Origin: SIG607 sp045592625
GTDB taxonomy: Bacteria; Bacillota; Clostridia; Oscillospirales; Acutalibacteraceae
Length of the DNA: 64,000 nucleotides
Reading direction: 5' to 3'
NCBI GenBank assembly: GCA_045592625.1
Contig: JAZNVC010000004.1
Location: 1-64,000, forward strand
A program made the position numbers and the translations under genes. Positions 17,220 through 26,032 of the stretch are shown piece after piece. A model generated the notes under the pieces. That model saw nothing but the letters and a program-made list of their open reading frames with translations, was not told the origin of the DNA and did no database searches. Within the stretch, counting starts at the first letter, position 1; each line of letters starts with the position of its first letter.

Positions 17220-18905
17220 ATGGAAACCACAGAAAATATCATTCCCGAAGTAGCTGAAAAGCCTTCCAACTTTATTTATGATTTTATAGACAAGGACTTA
17301 GAAGAAGGAGTATATAACCGTGTTCAGACACGTTTCCCTCCCGAACCTAACGGTTATCTTCATATCGGTCACGCCAAGGCCATTTGTATAGACTTTTCTA
17401 CTGCCGAAAAATACGGTGGTACCTGCAATTTACGTCTTGACGATACCAACCCCACCAAAGAGGATACCGAATATGTTGAAGCCATTGAAGAAGATATTAA
17501 ATGGCTGGGCTTTAATTGGGATAACGTTTATTATGCTTCTGACTATTTTGATTATATTTACGAATGTGCCTTAAAGCTCATTGATAAAGGTCTTGCCTAT
17601 GTTGATGAGCTTACTCCCGATGAAATACGAGAGTATAGAGGCACCCTTACCCAGCCAGGTAAGGAAAGCCCTTACAGAAACCGTCCCATTGAAGAAACCA
17701 AGGACCTTTTTGCACGTATGACCGCCGGTGAATTTGAAAACGGCACCTTAGTACTCAGGGCAAAAATAGATATGGCTTCTCCTAATCTTAATATGCGCGA
17801 CCCTATTATTTACCGTGTTATGAAGGCTCATCACCACAGAACAGGTGACAAATGGTGCGTATATCCCATGTACGACTTTGCTCATCCCTTATCTGATGCT
17901 AAAGAAGGGGTAACCCATTCTCTTTGCTCTTTAGAATTTGAAAACCACCGTCCTCTTTATAATTGGTTCTTAGAGGTCCTTGATATAGAAATGCCCCCAA
18001 GACAAATCGAGTTTGCAAGAATGAACGTAAACTACACCTTAACAAGTAAAAGAAAATGCTTAAAACTTGTTAATGACGGACTTGTTTCAGGCTGGGACGA
18101 TCCAAGAATGGCTACCATATGCGGTATGAGAAGACGCGGTTATCCTGCAGAAGCTATCAGAGCTTTTGTTGATAAAATCGGTGTTTCCAAGGCTTACAGT
18201 GTTATTGATTATGCTTTACTTGAATCGTGCGTAAGAGATGACCTGAACCTAAACGCTCCACGTACTATGGCAGTACTTCGTCCCTTAAAGGTTGTTATTG
18301 ACAACTACCCCGATGATAAAGTTGACTTTATTGAAGTTGACGTTAACCCAAACAAACCCGAAATGGGCAAATACACCGTTCCATTTACCAAAACTATTTA
18401 CATCGAAGAGGATGACTTTATGTTAAATCCTCCCGGTAAATATTTTAGACTTTGCCCCGAAAAAGAGGTTCGTTTAAAGGGTGCATATTTTGTTCGTTAT
18501 GCTTCCCACGAAACCGATGAAAACGGCAATATAACGGTTGTTCATTGTACCTATGACCCTGAGTCCTTTGGCGGAGAAACTCTCGACGGCAGAAAGGTAA
18601 AGGGCACTTTACATTGGGTAAGCGCAAACAACTGCTTTGATGCAACCATACGTCTTTATGACAGACTATTTAACGTTGAAAATCCCTCTGACGAAGAAGG
18701 GGTTTCGTCCTTTGCCGATAATCTTAATCCCGACTCCCTTATTACCCTTAACGGCTGTAAGGTTGGAAAAGATATTAAGGAAGCAAAGGTGGGCGATCGC
18801 TTCCAGTTTATGCGTCAAGGCTATTTTTCAATAGACCCTGACACCAGCGATAATGAGGTTGTTATAAACCGCATAGTTGCTCTTAAAGATTCTTTCAAGA
18901 AATAA
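17220..18905 (+). CDS. glnS: Glutaminyl-tRNA synthetase
   Basis: 561 residues with the GlnRS form of the class I signature, PPEPNGYLHIGHAKA, followed by RLDDTNPTKE. The second signature LTSKRKCLKLV replaces KMSKS. The C-terminal anticodon-binding beta-barrels extend to the end. Most Gram-positives lack GlnRS and use GatCAB transamidation, so its presence is notable and may reflect old lateral transfer. It overlaps no neighbour; NIF3 starts 10 bases on. Confidence 0.95.
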   Translation: METTENIIPEVAEKPSNFIYDFIDKDLEEGVYNRVQTRFPPEPNGYLHIGHAKAICIDFSTAEKYGGTCNLRLDDTNPTKEDTEYVEAIEEDIKWLGFNWDNVYYASDYFDYIYECALKLIDKGLAYVDELTPDEIREYRGTLTQPGKESPYRNRPIEETKDLFARMTAGEFENGTLVLRAKIDMASPNLNMRDPIIYRVMKAHHHRTGDKWCVYPMYDFAHPLSDAKEGVTHSLCSLEFENHRPLYNWFLEVLDIEMPPRQIEFARMNVNYTLTSKRKCLKLVNDGLVSGWDDPRMATICGMRRRGYPAEAIRAFVDKIGVSKAYSVIDYALLESCVRDDLNLNAPRTMAVLRPLKVVIDNYPDDKVDFIEVDVNPNKPEMGKYTVPFTKTIYIEEDDFMLNPPGKYFRLCPEKEVRLKGAYFVRYASHETDENGNITVVHCTYDPESFGGETLDGRKVKGTLHWVSANNCFDATIRLYDRLFNVENPSDEEGVSSFADNLNPDSLITLNGCKVGKDIKEAKVGDRFQFMRQGYFSIDPDTSDNEVVINRIVALKDSFKK

Positions 18906-18915
18906 GGAAAATAAA

Positions 18916-19671
18916 ATGACTATAGATAAGATTTACGAATTTCTAAACAATAAGTTCCCTATAACTGAAGCATTGGATTATGATAACCCCGGATTTCTTA
19001 TCGGTGACAAAACAGCAGACATAAAGTCTGCTGTTTTAGCGTTAGACTGTACCGACAGTGCTATAGATACCGCTATAGAAAACGGTGCAAAACTTATCAT
19101 AACCCATCATCCCGTAATTTTTAATGGGCTTAAAAGCATAAAAAAGGGAGATATTGTTTACCGACTTATTGAAAACTCAATTTCGGTAATTTCTATGCAT
19201 ACAAATCTTGACACCTGTAAAGACGGTGTTAACGATGCTCTTGCCGATGTGCTTGAACTCAAAAATATTAAAACACTTCAGTCGAGTGATGGACTTACCT
19301 ATAGAAAAGGTGAACTTTTAGCAGAAATAGGCAGCAACGATTTTGCTGCTTTTGTTGGCAAAAAGCTTGATACTGCCGTAAAATACGTAGGAGAAAGCAA
19401 GGTTAAAACCGTTGCAGTATGCGGCGGAAGCGGTGCAGATCTTTTATACGAATGTAAGGAAAACGGTTGCGACGCATTTGTAACCAGCGAGGTAAAACAC
19501 CATCAGTTTTTAGATGCGGCAAAAATGGGAATAACTCTTGTTGATGCAGGACATTTTCCCACAGAAGATACCGTTATCGAGCCTCTTTGCTTACTTCTTA
19601 AAGCACAGTTTCCCGATATTGAATTTATAACCGACCATTTTTCTCCCATAAAGGTGTGTATTAACATATGA
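18916..19671 (+). CDS. NIF3/YqfO-family dinuclear metal protein
   Basis: 251 residues, the short form of the family once called GTP cyclohydrolase I type 2. Metal ligands are visible in ITHHPVIFNGLK, MHTNLD and the C-terminal DAGHFPTE with a glutamate. ITEALDYDNPGFLIGD at the N-terminus is typical. The frame opens at 18877, but AAGGAAA before the ATG at 18916 sets the start. The biochemical role of the family is unsettled. Its end overlaps the AEC transporter by 4 bases. Confidence 0.9.
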   Translation: MTIDKIYEFLNNKFPITEALDYDNPGFLIGDKTADIKSAVLALDCTDSAIDTAIENGAKLIITHHPVIFNGLKSIKKGDIVYRLIENSISVISMHTNLDTCKDGVNDALADVLELKNIKTLQSSDGLTYRKGELLAEIGSNDFAAFVGKKLDTAVKYVGESKVKTVAVCGGSGADLLYECKENGCDAFVTSEVKHHQFLDAAKMGITLVDAGHFPTEDTVIEPLCLLLKAQFPDIEFITDHFSPIKVCINI

Positions 19672-20624
19672 CAGAATTAATCAGAAATTTCGGTGTGGTT
19701 GCAGCTCAGGTTTTTGTACTGTTTATACTTATACTGGTAGGCTACATATGCGGAAAGACAAGGCTTATTAACGACAGCATTTCAAAAGGTCTTTCCGATT
19801 TAGTGCTTTATTTTGCTACTCCGGCGGTAATAATAAACTCATTTTTACGTCCCTTTGACAAATCAATGTTTTTAAAGTTGATGGTGGCTTTTGCAATTTC
19901 CATAATCTTTCATTTTGCATCGGGAATTATTGCATATACTCTGCTTAAAAACAAGGATATAAACGCAAAAACGGTCTCCCGTTTCAGTGTTATTTTTTCA
20001 AATGCAGGTTATATGGCTCTTCCCTTGCAATTTGCCATTTTAGGAAATGACGGTGTATTTTTAGGAAGCGCATATGTAGTAATATTTAATATCGCTCTTT
20101 GGACCTACGGACTGGTTTTATATGGCGGAAAGGAAGCAAAAATAACCGCCGCAAAGGTTATTTTCAACCCGGGAGTAATAGCTATAACAATAGGTATGAT
20201 TATTTTTCTGTGTAAAGCAGATTCCTTTATACCATCGCCTATAAACAGTGCAATAGGACATATCGCCAACCTTAATACTCCCGTACCTATGATAATTATC
20301 GGATACTATCTTTCAAAATCAAAAATCATTACAGCTATCACTGATAAAAGAATATGGCTTCCTATAATTTCAAGGCTTGTTATATCCCCTGCTATATGTC
20401 TGTTTCTCCTATTTTTACTGAAACAAACCCCATTTGCTATTGAAAACAAAATCGCTGTATCCGGTATTGTTGCCGTAAGTGCACCCTGTGCGGCAACAAC
20501 AACTGTTTTCAGTGCAAAATTTAATAGAGATACAGCTTTATCTGTAAAGCTTGTATCTGTCTCAACACTTCTTTCGATCATTTCAATGCCGCTTTACGTG
20601 GCACTGGCTCAGCAAATTCTGTAA
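19668..20624 (+). CDS. AEC-family auxin-efflux-carrier-type transporter
   Basis: 318 residues with about ten hydrophobic segments in two halves, as in bacterial AEC permeases that export small organic acids. The N-terminal VGYICGKTRLINDSISKGLS and the central AGYMALPLQFAILGNDGVFLGSAYV are typical; SAPCAATTTVFSAKF near the C-terminus matches the second half. Substrate unknown. It is coupled to the NIF3 gene by ATGA and followed by a terminator. Confidence 0.88.
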   Translation: MTELIRNFGVVAAQVFVLFILILVGYICGKTRLINDSISKGLSDLVLYFATPAVIINSFLRPFDKSMFLKLMVAFAISIIFHFASGIIAYTLLKNKDINAKTVSRFSVIFSNAGYMALPLQFAILGNDGVFLGSAYVVIFNIALWTYGLVLYGGKEAKITAAKVIFNPGVIAITIGMIIFLCKADSFIPSPINSAIGHIANLNTPVPMIIIGYYLSKSKIITAITDKRIWLPIISRLVISPAICLFLLFLLKQTPFAIENKIAVSGIVAVSAPCAATTTVFSAKFNRDTALSVKLVSVSTLLSIISMPLYVALAQQIL

Positions 20625-20651
20625 AGAACGGCAATTATGCCGTTCTTTTTT
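20625..20651 (+). terminator. Terminator after the AEC transporter
   Basis: AAGAACGGCA and TGCCGTTCTT form a 10-bp stem with a T-run. It separates the housekeeping genes from the cohesin gene. Confidence 0.9.
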
Positions 20652-20652
20652 A

Positions 20653-20681
20653 TTGACTTTACCTTGATAAAGTCGTATAAT
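20653..20681 (+). promoter_or_regulatory. Sigma-A promoter of the cohesin-like gene
   Basis: TTGACT (20653-20658) and TATAAT (20676-20681) with 17 bp between them, immediately after the terminator and about 50 bases before the start codon. Confidence 0.8.
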
Positions 20682-20732
20682 GATTACTATAAATATATAT
20701 TAGTATATATTGGTCTTGAAGGAGAGTTTTAT

Positions 20733-22886
20733 ATGAAAAAAGCGTTAGCATTGCTTTTAGTGTTATGTTTAATATTTACCGCTTCACCGCTTTGCGTGGG
20801 GGCTTTATCTTCAAATTTATCCATAACCGCAAATATTGAAAGAGAGATTTACTATCCCGGAGATACCTTTACCGTAACTCTTGATTTAAGTAATACTACC
20901 GACGGATTTTCTTCCATTAGAGGAAAATTAATCTACGACAGCGAAAGCATAACTTTAAATACATTTAATTGCAATGCACTAAAAGATGCTGAAAACAATT
21001 CCACCCTTTCTGCCTCCTACAGCCAACAAGACGGATATATTCAGATTATGTGGACTGCAGGTCCCGGCCTTGTTAACTACTATTTAGACGGAGTTATTGC
21101 CGAGCTTGAATTTACAGTCAACGAAAAGGCTGATAACAAAACATATACTTTTAATTTTGAATATTTAGACGGTACACGCTATGTTTACGGGGAAAATTTC
21201 AAGGAAACCGATTGGGTTTACGTCGAAAATGTGGAAACAAATGGTGATTCCTTTATAGTAAATACCGATATCGACTCTATGCTTTATTTCAAAGACGCTC
21301 CTACCGGTGCTTACCTTAACGAAAAAGTATCTCTTAATATTGCATTTTCAGGTAAAACCGGTCTTTACATCTTTAAAGCAAAACTCAGCTACGATAAAAC
21401 TTCATTTGAGTTTGAAAACTGCCAATTAAAAAACTCCTCTTTGAATTTTGAATATACTGAAAAAGACGGTTACCTTATTCTTCTGTTTGATAATAATAAT
21501 CCAGAAAACTTTAATGAAGAAGGGATTATTGCTACAGTCACCTTTGCTGTAAAAGAGGATGCCGTTCTATCAGACACTACCTTCAGCCTTGAATATGTTG
21601 ATGCCGTAACAATAGACCTTTCAAATGGCGTTTTAGTAGAAAAAGCATATTTTAACGCTCTTTCCTGTCAATTCCCAATTCTTTATGAAAGGAATCCTAT
21701 AACTGCAACGTTTTACAGAGGAAATGAAGAAAGCGAAGAGGTAATTTTCTATACAGGCGAAAAACTTGTTCTTCCCGACACAAACTTTATAGATAAAAAA
21801 TGGTACACGGATAGCGGAGCCGCAGTCGGTAGTATATATACTGCCGAAATTTGTCCTGAAGAAAATTTTATTCTTTACTCTTCCGCCTGTGCCGTTGATA
21901 ACGACGATCTCCTTGTTGCCTATCGCTACAATCAGCAATTTAGCATAGTTAAAGAAAATGAAAAAGAACTTTTAAGTTATGCTTCAAGCGAAGATAGCGA
22001 AACTGCAAGAATGTTCCGTCTCGATAAACTTACCGATAACGCCACATATAAGCTCACCGTCACTTATAAAGCAGATATCAAAGGTGGTTTAGGCTTTAAT
22101 ATAGTAGGAGCAACGGGAGACAATATGTATCCAAATTACAGTTGCTTTGAGGGTGACATTAATACTTCGGTTTATAATGTTGTTTCTGCACCCGACTACA
22201 AAACCGTTGATATATTCTTTACCGCCAGTTTAAAAGGTACCGTAGAAGATGAATCTGCCGGTGATGATATAAAGAATGTTAACGGCAATGATTGGGCTTA
22301 TCTTGTTCTTATAGACCAAAATTCAAATGACAGCGACTCTATTTTAATACGCGACTTAGAAATCACCGAAATTGAAAATGCCTTAAACATTGGCGGTGCA
22401 AGTTTGCTTACCGAAAAAGGTTATACTGCAGCAGAAAATACACAGGCTATCCGATATTATTTTAGCTACACTACCTCCGAAGATAATGACGGTGCAAAAA
22501 TCCGTTTAGGCGATAAAACATACACCATCGCTAAACGTGGCTTCTTATACAGAAACGGTGCAACAAGCAAATATGTTGGTGAAAACTCGGTAACAAAAGA
22601 AGGCATGAATGTTACTGCAGCCAAAAACAATCAGGATATAATAGTTAAATCAAAATCTACAGAACTTAACAAATGTTATTTATACGATTATAATACAAAC
22701 AATCTTTGTTTTTCTACATACGTAAGTAAATACACCGAAGATATGTATTCACTAAAGCTTATGGTAAGAGGATTTGTTACCTTAACCGATGATGATGGCA
22801 ATGAATTTACCATTTATTCCGCTCCAATAAATCGTAGCGTCAATGGTATGATGGTTAATTCCGTAAGCTGCTTGGATGCAATTTAA
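20733..22886 (+). CDS. Secreted protein with two cohesin-like domains
   Basis: 717 residues. The frame extends back to 20637, but GAAGGAGAG before the ATG at 20733 and a signal peptide directly after it (KKALALLLVLCLIFTASP, cleaved near CVGA-LS) fix the start. Residues about 30-180 and 205-335 are two similar beta-sandwich modules with YYPGDTFTVTLDLSN / YLNEKVSLNIAFSG and GVIAELEFTV / GIIATVTFAV, the pattern of type I/II-like cohesins. A short InlB-type segment (TATFYRGNEESEEVIFYTG) follows. The last 300 residues look like carbohydrate-binding or beta-sandwich modules. No LPXTG, SLH or dockerin is seen, so how it is retained is unknown. A dockerin protein is encoded right behind it. Confidence 0.75.
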   Translation: MKKALALLLVLCLIFTASPLCVGALSSNLSITANIEREIYYPGDTFTVTLDLSNTTDGFSSIRGKLIYDSESITLNTFNCNALKDAENNSTLSASYSQQDGYIQIMWTAGPGLVNYYLDGVIAELEFTVNEKADNKTYTFNFEYLDGTRYVYGENFKETDWVYVENVETNGDSFIVNTDIDSMLYFKDAPTGAYLNEKVSLNIAFSGKTGLYIFKAKLSYDKTSFEFENCQLKNSSLNFEYTEKDGYLILLFDNNNPENFNEEGIIATVTFAVKEDAVLSDTTFSLEYVDAVTIDLSNGVLVEKAYFNALSCQFPILYERNPITATFYRGNEESEEVIFYTGEKLVLPDTNFIDKKWYTDSGAAVGSIYTAEICPEENFILYSSACAVDNDDLLVAYRYNQQFSIVKENEKELLSYASSEDSETARMFRLDKLTDNATYKLTVTYKADIKGGLGFNIVGATGDNMYPNYSCFEGDINTSVYNVVSAPDYKTVDIFFTASLKGTVEDESAGDDIKNVNGNDWAYLVLIDQNSNDSDSILIRDLEITEIENALNIGGASLLTEKGYTAAENTQAIRYYFSYTTSEDNDGAKIRLGDKTYTIAKRGFLYRNGATSKYVGENSVTKEGMNVTAAKNNQDIIVKSKSTELNKCYLYDYNTNNLCFSTYVSKYTEDMYSLKLMVRGFVTLTDDDGNEFTIYSAPINRSVNGMMVNSVSCLDAI

Positions 22887-22921
22887 GACCTTATTAAATT
22901 TACTAAAAAGAAGGTAAAGCT

Positions 22922-24136
22922 ATGAAAAAACTATTTGGTGTATTACTAGCAATCGTTATTCTGCTTAGTTCCCTCTTTCTTCCGGTTTATGCAGAAAACA
23001 TTGAAGATAAAAAAGATGACTCTCGTATTGATATCGAAAATATTTTTGGCAACTCCTATAAAATAACCTTTAATGACGGTGGAAAAATCACCGAAAGAGA
23101 CTATTTGGAAAGTGAAACTATCTTTTATCCAAATTTAACCGCCACCCGAGAATATGATATCCGCTGGTCAAAAAGTGCAAATGAATATATCGCCCCCTAT
23201 ACAGAAATGCCTAAAGAGGATGTTACAGTATATTCCTTTAAAAATCCTGTTATAAGCTTTGAAAATTATCCTTTGGAATTAACCGACAACTCTACAGCAA
23301 TAGAAATATCCACCGATTTTGCTTTAGAAGGTAATAAATCTTTCAAATATAGCAATGTAGACAGTGACAATTCCCTTGAAAATACCATAGCTTTGGGAAA
23401 GGTTACAAGCGGTAATGCTTATAGAATAAGTTTTAAATATTTTATTAGCCAAGAATTAAAAACAGACCACAATATTGTTCTTTATACAGGCGGCTTAGAT
23501 ATAAAAGAAGAAGGAAATGGCCAAACAGGAAAGCGTATACAATATCCCTCTTCTCCGTTTAATATTTCTTCCTCCACCCAAACAGGAAACTGGATTGACG
23601 GTGAAATCTACTTTACTGCAGATAGTTTGGCTATAGGAGAATTTAATAATATTTATCTCCAATTATGCTCAACCGACGTAAACCTTGGCGACAGCATTTA
23701 CTTTGATGTTATTTATGTTGAAGAAATGGTTACAGCAGACTTTATACTGCCTGACGGATTTAATGTTACCAGCACAAACGGTATTTTATCAAACAATACT
23801 TTTACAGCCTACTACAGTAAAAATGATGTTATTACCCCTCCAAATGTTTTTAAAACTGAAAATACTAATGTAGTATGGGTTGATGAAGATAAGTTGGTTA
23901 CTGAAGAATTTAAGGCTAATGGTATCTATAACGTAAAACTTGATGGAAAAGGCGACCTTAATGAAGATGGTGCAGTAAGTAGTCACGACCTTGCCATTAT
24001 GAAATCATATATTGCGGAAAAAAATGACATATATATAAACCAAAATAACGGTGATATAATTTCAAACGGTAGGATCGACCTTGTTGATATGGCATATTTA
24101 AAGCTTCATCTCGCAGGAATTATCGAAAGTTTATAA
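22922..24136 (+). CDS. Secreted protein with C-terminal dockerin
   Basis: 404 residues with a signal peptide (KKLFGVLLAIVILLSSLFLP, cleaved near VYA-EN). The middle (about 110-270) looks like a carbohydrate-binding-type jelly roll with NKSFKYSNVDSDNSLENT. The last 65 residues form a dockerin with two calcium loops: GDLNEDGAVSSHDLAIMK has Asp1-Asn3-Asp5-Ser9-Asp12, and GDIISNGRIDLVDMAYLK has lost the residue-3 ligand (Ile). No catalytic domain is seen. It lies 35 bases after the cohesin protein, so the two are probably co-expressed and could bind each other, though binding specificity cannot be read here. Confidence 0.82.
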   Translation: MKKLFGVLLAIVILLSSLFLPVYAENIEDKKDDSRIDIENIFGNSYKITFNDGGKITERDYLESETIFYPNLTATREYDIRWSKSANEYIAPYTEMPKEDVTVYSFKNPVISFENYPLELTDNSTAIEISTDFALEGNKSFKYSNVDSDNSLENTIALGKVTSGNAYRISFKYFISQELKTDHNIVLYTGGLDIKEEGNGQTGKRIQYPSSPFNISSSTQTGNWIDGEIYFTADSLAIGEFNNIYLQLCSTDVNLGDSIYFDVIYVEEMVTADFILPDGFNVTSTNGILSNNTFTAYYSKNDVITPPNVFKTENTNVVWVDEDKLVTEEFKANGIYNVKLDGKGDLNEDGAVSSHDLAIMKSYIAEKNDIYINQNNGDIISNGRIDLVDMAYLKLHLAGIIESL

Positions 24137-24140
24137 CAAC

Positions 24141-24174
24141 AAAAAGCACTTAGCTAACGCTAGGTGCTTTTATA
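24141..24174 (+). terminator. Terminator after the dockerin gene
   Basis: AAAGCACTTAGC pairs with GCTAGGTGCTTT (one G-U pair) with a four-base loop, followed by TTTATAT. Confidence 0.88.
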
Positions 24175-24199
24175 TACTAATGATGATATTAATCAAAAT

Positions 24200-24384
24200 C
24201 AACAAACGGTTTGTTGTTGTATATCGTCAATTCTCCCAGGAATTGCATATCATCAAAACGAAGTTTTGTATATCATCAAGCCGACTGAAATACACGCTTC
24301 GCGTGATGATATACAGTCCTAACGGACTGATGAGATACAACACGGCTTTGCCGTGTTGATAATATACCAAGCCTGTCGGCTTGG
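24200..24384. repeat. Array of eight short hairpins joined by a conserved linker
   Basis: Successive perfect hairpins have different stems: CAACAAA (24200), CAATTC (24228), CAAAAC (24254), a decayed AAGCCGAC unit (24279), CACGC (24293), AGTCC (24315), CAACACGGC (24338) and CCAAGCC (24367), each with its complement 3-6 bases on. Between them the linker gatgatatac (or its complement gtatatcatc) recurs. Pairing is kept while stem sequence changes from unit to unit. There is no open frame. It lies between the dockerin terminator and the tRNA-fragment terminator, just outside the putative island. Confidence 0.8.
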
Positions 24385-24419
24385 ATAAAAAAACTATCGT
24401 TCTATTGAACGAGAGTTTT
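24385..24419 (-). terminator. Stranded tRNA-Arg terminator
   Basis: Read on the minus strand, AAAACTCTCGTTC pairs with GAACGATAGTTTT (one mismatch) and is followed by TTT. It directly follows the CCA end of the tRNA-Arg fragment, as expected if it was the terminator of the tRNA gene before the island inserted. Confidence 0.75.
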
Positions 24420-24463
24420 TGGCACCCACAGTAGCAATCGAACCTGCATCTAAGTCTTAGGAG
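24420..24463 (-). pseudogene. 3' half of a tRNA-Arg gene (distal att site)
   Basis: These 44 bases match the 3' half of the intact tRNA-Arg at 27294-27337 with one mismatch, in the same orientation, from the anticodon loop through the encoded CCA. The mismatch destroys the last T-stem pair (G-G), and the 5' half is missing, so it is not functional. A direct copy of a tRNA 3' end this far from the gene is the usual footprint of site-specific integration. Confidence 0.88.
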
Positions 24464-24684
24464 ATACCGAGGAAAACGATAATGGCATCCCTTGTGATAC
24501 CGAAAAATCTCTTACTGTCAGGGGATTTTTAAGGTTGAAATATTATCTCGTGTTACGCCGTTACTGCTAATATTATGTTGTTTTACGGTGTTTGATTAGC
24601 AAGCAATTAGCAAGGACGACTGAATTAGGGTAAAGGTAATACTGCTACAAAATGCTTCGAAATTACTCGCGGTATTCTCTCGTG
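24464..24684. other. Non-coding left end of the putative island
   Basis: No gene is seen. A 24-base segment at 24590-24613 containing gattagca and attagcaa recurs with four mismatches at 26646-26669 near the other end of the cassette. Such repeats are compatible with recombinase arm sites, but no recombinase gene is present. Confidence 0.45.
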
Positions 24685-25389
24685 TTATTCTATTTCATAT
24701 TCAACCGAGTTGATTACCAAGCAGTTATCGTCTTTCCAATGAATTTGCATATTTTCGAATTCTCCCCACTCACCGAAATACACTCGTTGAGGTTTCTTTT
24801 CGATTTTGAAAAGAATTAAGCTGATTCCGCTTTTCTTATAAACATCAACTAGCGTATCTCCGCCAAGGGCGCCTTGGTCGCTGTCTATAACTTGAGCGTA
24901 GTATCTTCCGCTCGGAGATTCAACAGTTTGTACAACTGTGTTTTGACCAATATTGCCGAAAATTAAGGCAATAAAACTGAAGAAACAAATAGGCAAAATC
25001 ATTAGTGCAGACAAAACCAATGCGACAATTTTGAGTGTCAAGGGTTTTCCGTATTTAACCGTTAAGTAACAGCAACAACCTGCAGAAAGCAATACGCTTG
25101 CTATTACCCAAATTTGCGAACACTCAAAAATATAGAATACGGCATTGATTAAAGAAAACGGAGTGATAATCGCCAAAAGAATCCGTATTGTGTTATTTTC
25201 GAGCGTGTTTTTATAAATAAGATCAAGGACAATCACACAAACAGATAATGCGGCAAGTGCGACAGCAAAAGCTGAAACGCTAATCAGTTCAAAATTATAT
25301 CCTATATAAGCAGTTATTATAACACCTGCAGGATACAGTATTGTCAGTACAAATAACAAGCACATCAAAATTGATATTGCTTTTTTCAT
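24685..25389 (-). CDS. Membrane protein with a C-terminal DUF5412-like domain
   Basis: 234 residues. About five hydrophobic segments fill residues 1-150, then a soluble C-terminal domain begins with VESPSGRYYAQVIDSDQGA, a pattern seen in DUF5412-type proteins. The domain is probably outside the membrane. It lies 9 bases after the anti-sigma gene in the same minus-strand operon and might be part of the signal input, or simply the regulated passenger. Function unknown. Confidence 0.6.
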   Translation of the reverse strand: MKKAISILMCLLFVLTILYPAGVIITAYIGYNFELISVSAFAVALAALSVCVIVLDLIYKNTLENNTIRILLAIITPFSLINAVFYIFECSQIWVIASVLLSAGCCCYLTVKYGKPLTLKIVALVLSALMILPICFFSFIALIFGNIGQNTVVQTVESPSGRYYAQVIDSDQGALGGDTLVDVYKKSGISLILFKIEKKPQRVYFGEWGEFENMQIHWKDDNCLVINSVEYEIE

Positions 25390-25398
25390 ATAATCACC

Positions 25399-26028
25399 TT
25401 ACTCTTTCCCTAGCATCTTTGCATATTGGTTTGAGAGTGTCTTGGATAAAGTGCAAAATACAACCGTCAACAATATGCCGATTCCGTTGAGAAGTAATAA
25501 TGCGTGTAGAATTTCTAAAACATTAGCAAAATCATTTCCTGCAAATAGGTCGATAAGATTCATTTCATAATGGAATCCAGACCATATATAAGCGCATAGC
25601 GTAACACCAAGTGTTGCAATTAAAGAATAATTGGAAAAACTTTTTTTGTTTTTATAGACTCTCACAAAATACCAGTTTGCCAAAGAAAGCATAAATCCGG
25701 TTGCAGGAATAACGAGATTCAGCGCCCAAAAGCCGTTGCCAATTCCCGATGGTGTTTTTGCCTCTAATGCAACGCCGAGTGTAATCAGCGCAAAGGAAAG
25801 GAACAACAAAACCGACTGTAAAACAGAAGCCTTCCAATCATTGAGCTTACTAAATGTTTTTGGTGATTCCGAAACAGTAACAATATCGGAGGGCGATTTC
25901 ATATCTTCAAGAAGTTTCTTGCAATCGTCGCAATCTCTAATATGTTCTTCAACAATCTTTTCGCTTTCCTCGCTGCAACATCCGTCAATGTACAGTGGGA
26001 TCAAATCTTTAACAATATTACAATTCAT
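25399..26028 (-). CDS. Membrane anti-sigma factor with zinc-finger domain
   Basis: 209 residues. The N-terminal ZAS/zf-HC2 domain has the ligands H-x3-C-x2-C in HIRDCDDC (near residue 29), preceded by NIVKDLIPLYIDGCCSEES. Four hydrophobic segments follow (about 75-95, 100-125, 135-155, 170-195). It starts 4 bases after the ECF sigma gene, the classic sigma/anti-sigma arrangement, and would hold that sigma factor at the membrane until a signal arrives. Confidence 0.88.
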   Translation of the reverse strand: MNCNIVKDLIPLYIDGCCSEESEKIVEEHIRDCDDCKKLLEDMKSPSDIVTVSESPKTFSKLNDWKASVLQSVLLFLSFALITLGVALEAKTPSGIGNGFWALNLVIPATGFMLSLANWYFVRVYKNKKSFSNYSLIATLGVTLCAYIWSGFHYEMNLIDLFAGNDFANVLEILHALLLLNGIGILLTVVFCTLSKTLSNQYAKMLGKE

Positions 26029-26032
26029 ATCG

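Noticed and set aside
24200..24384. CRISPR array
   Set aside because: The repeated unit is only the 10-base linker, the variable parts are self-complementary, spacing is irregular, and no cas genes are near.
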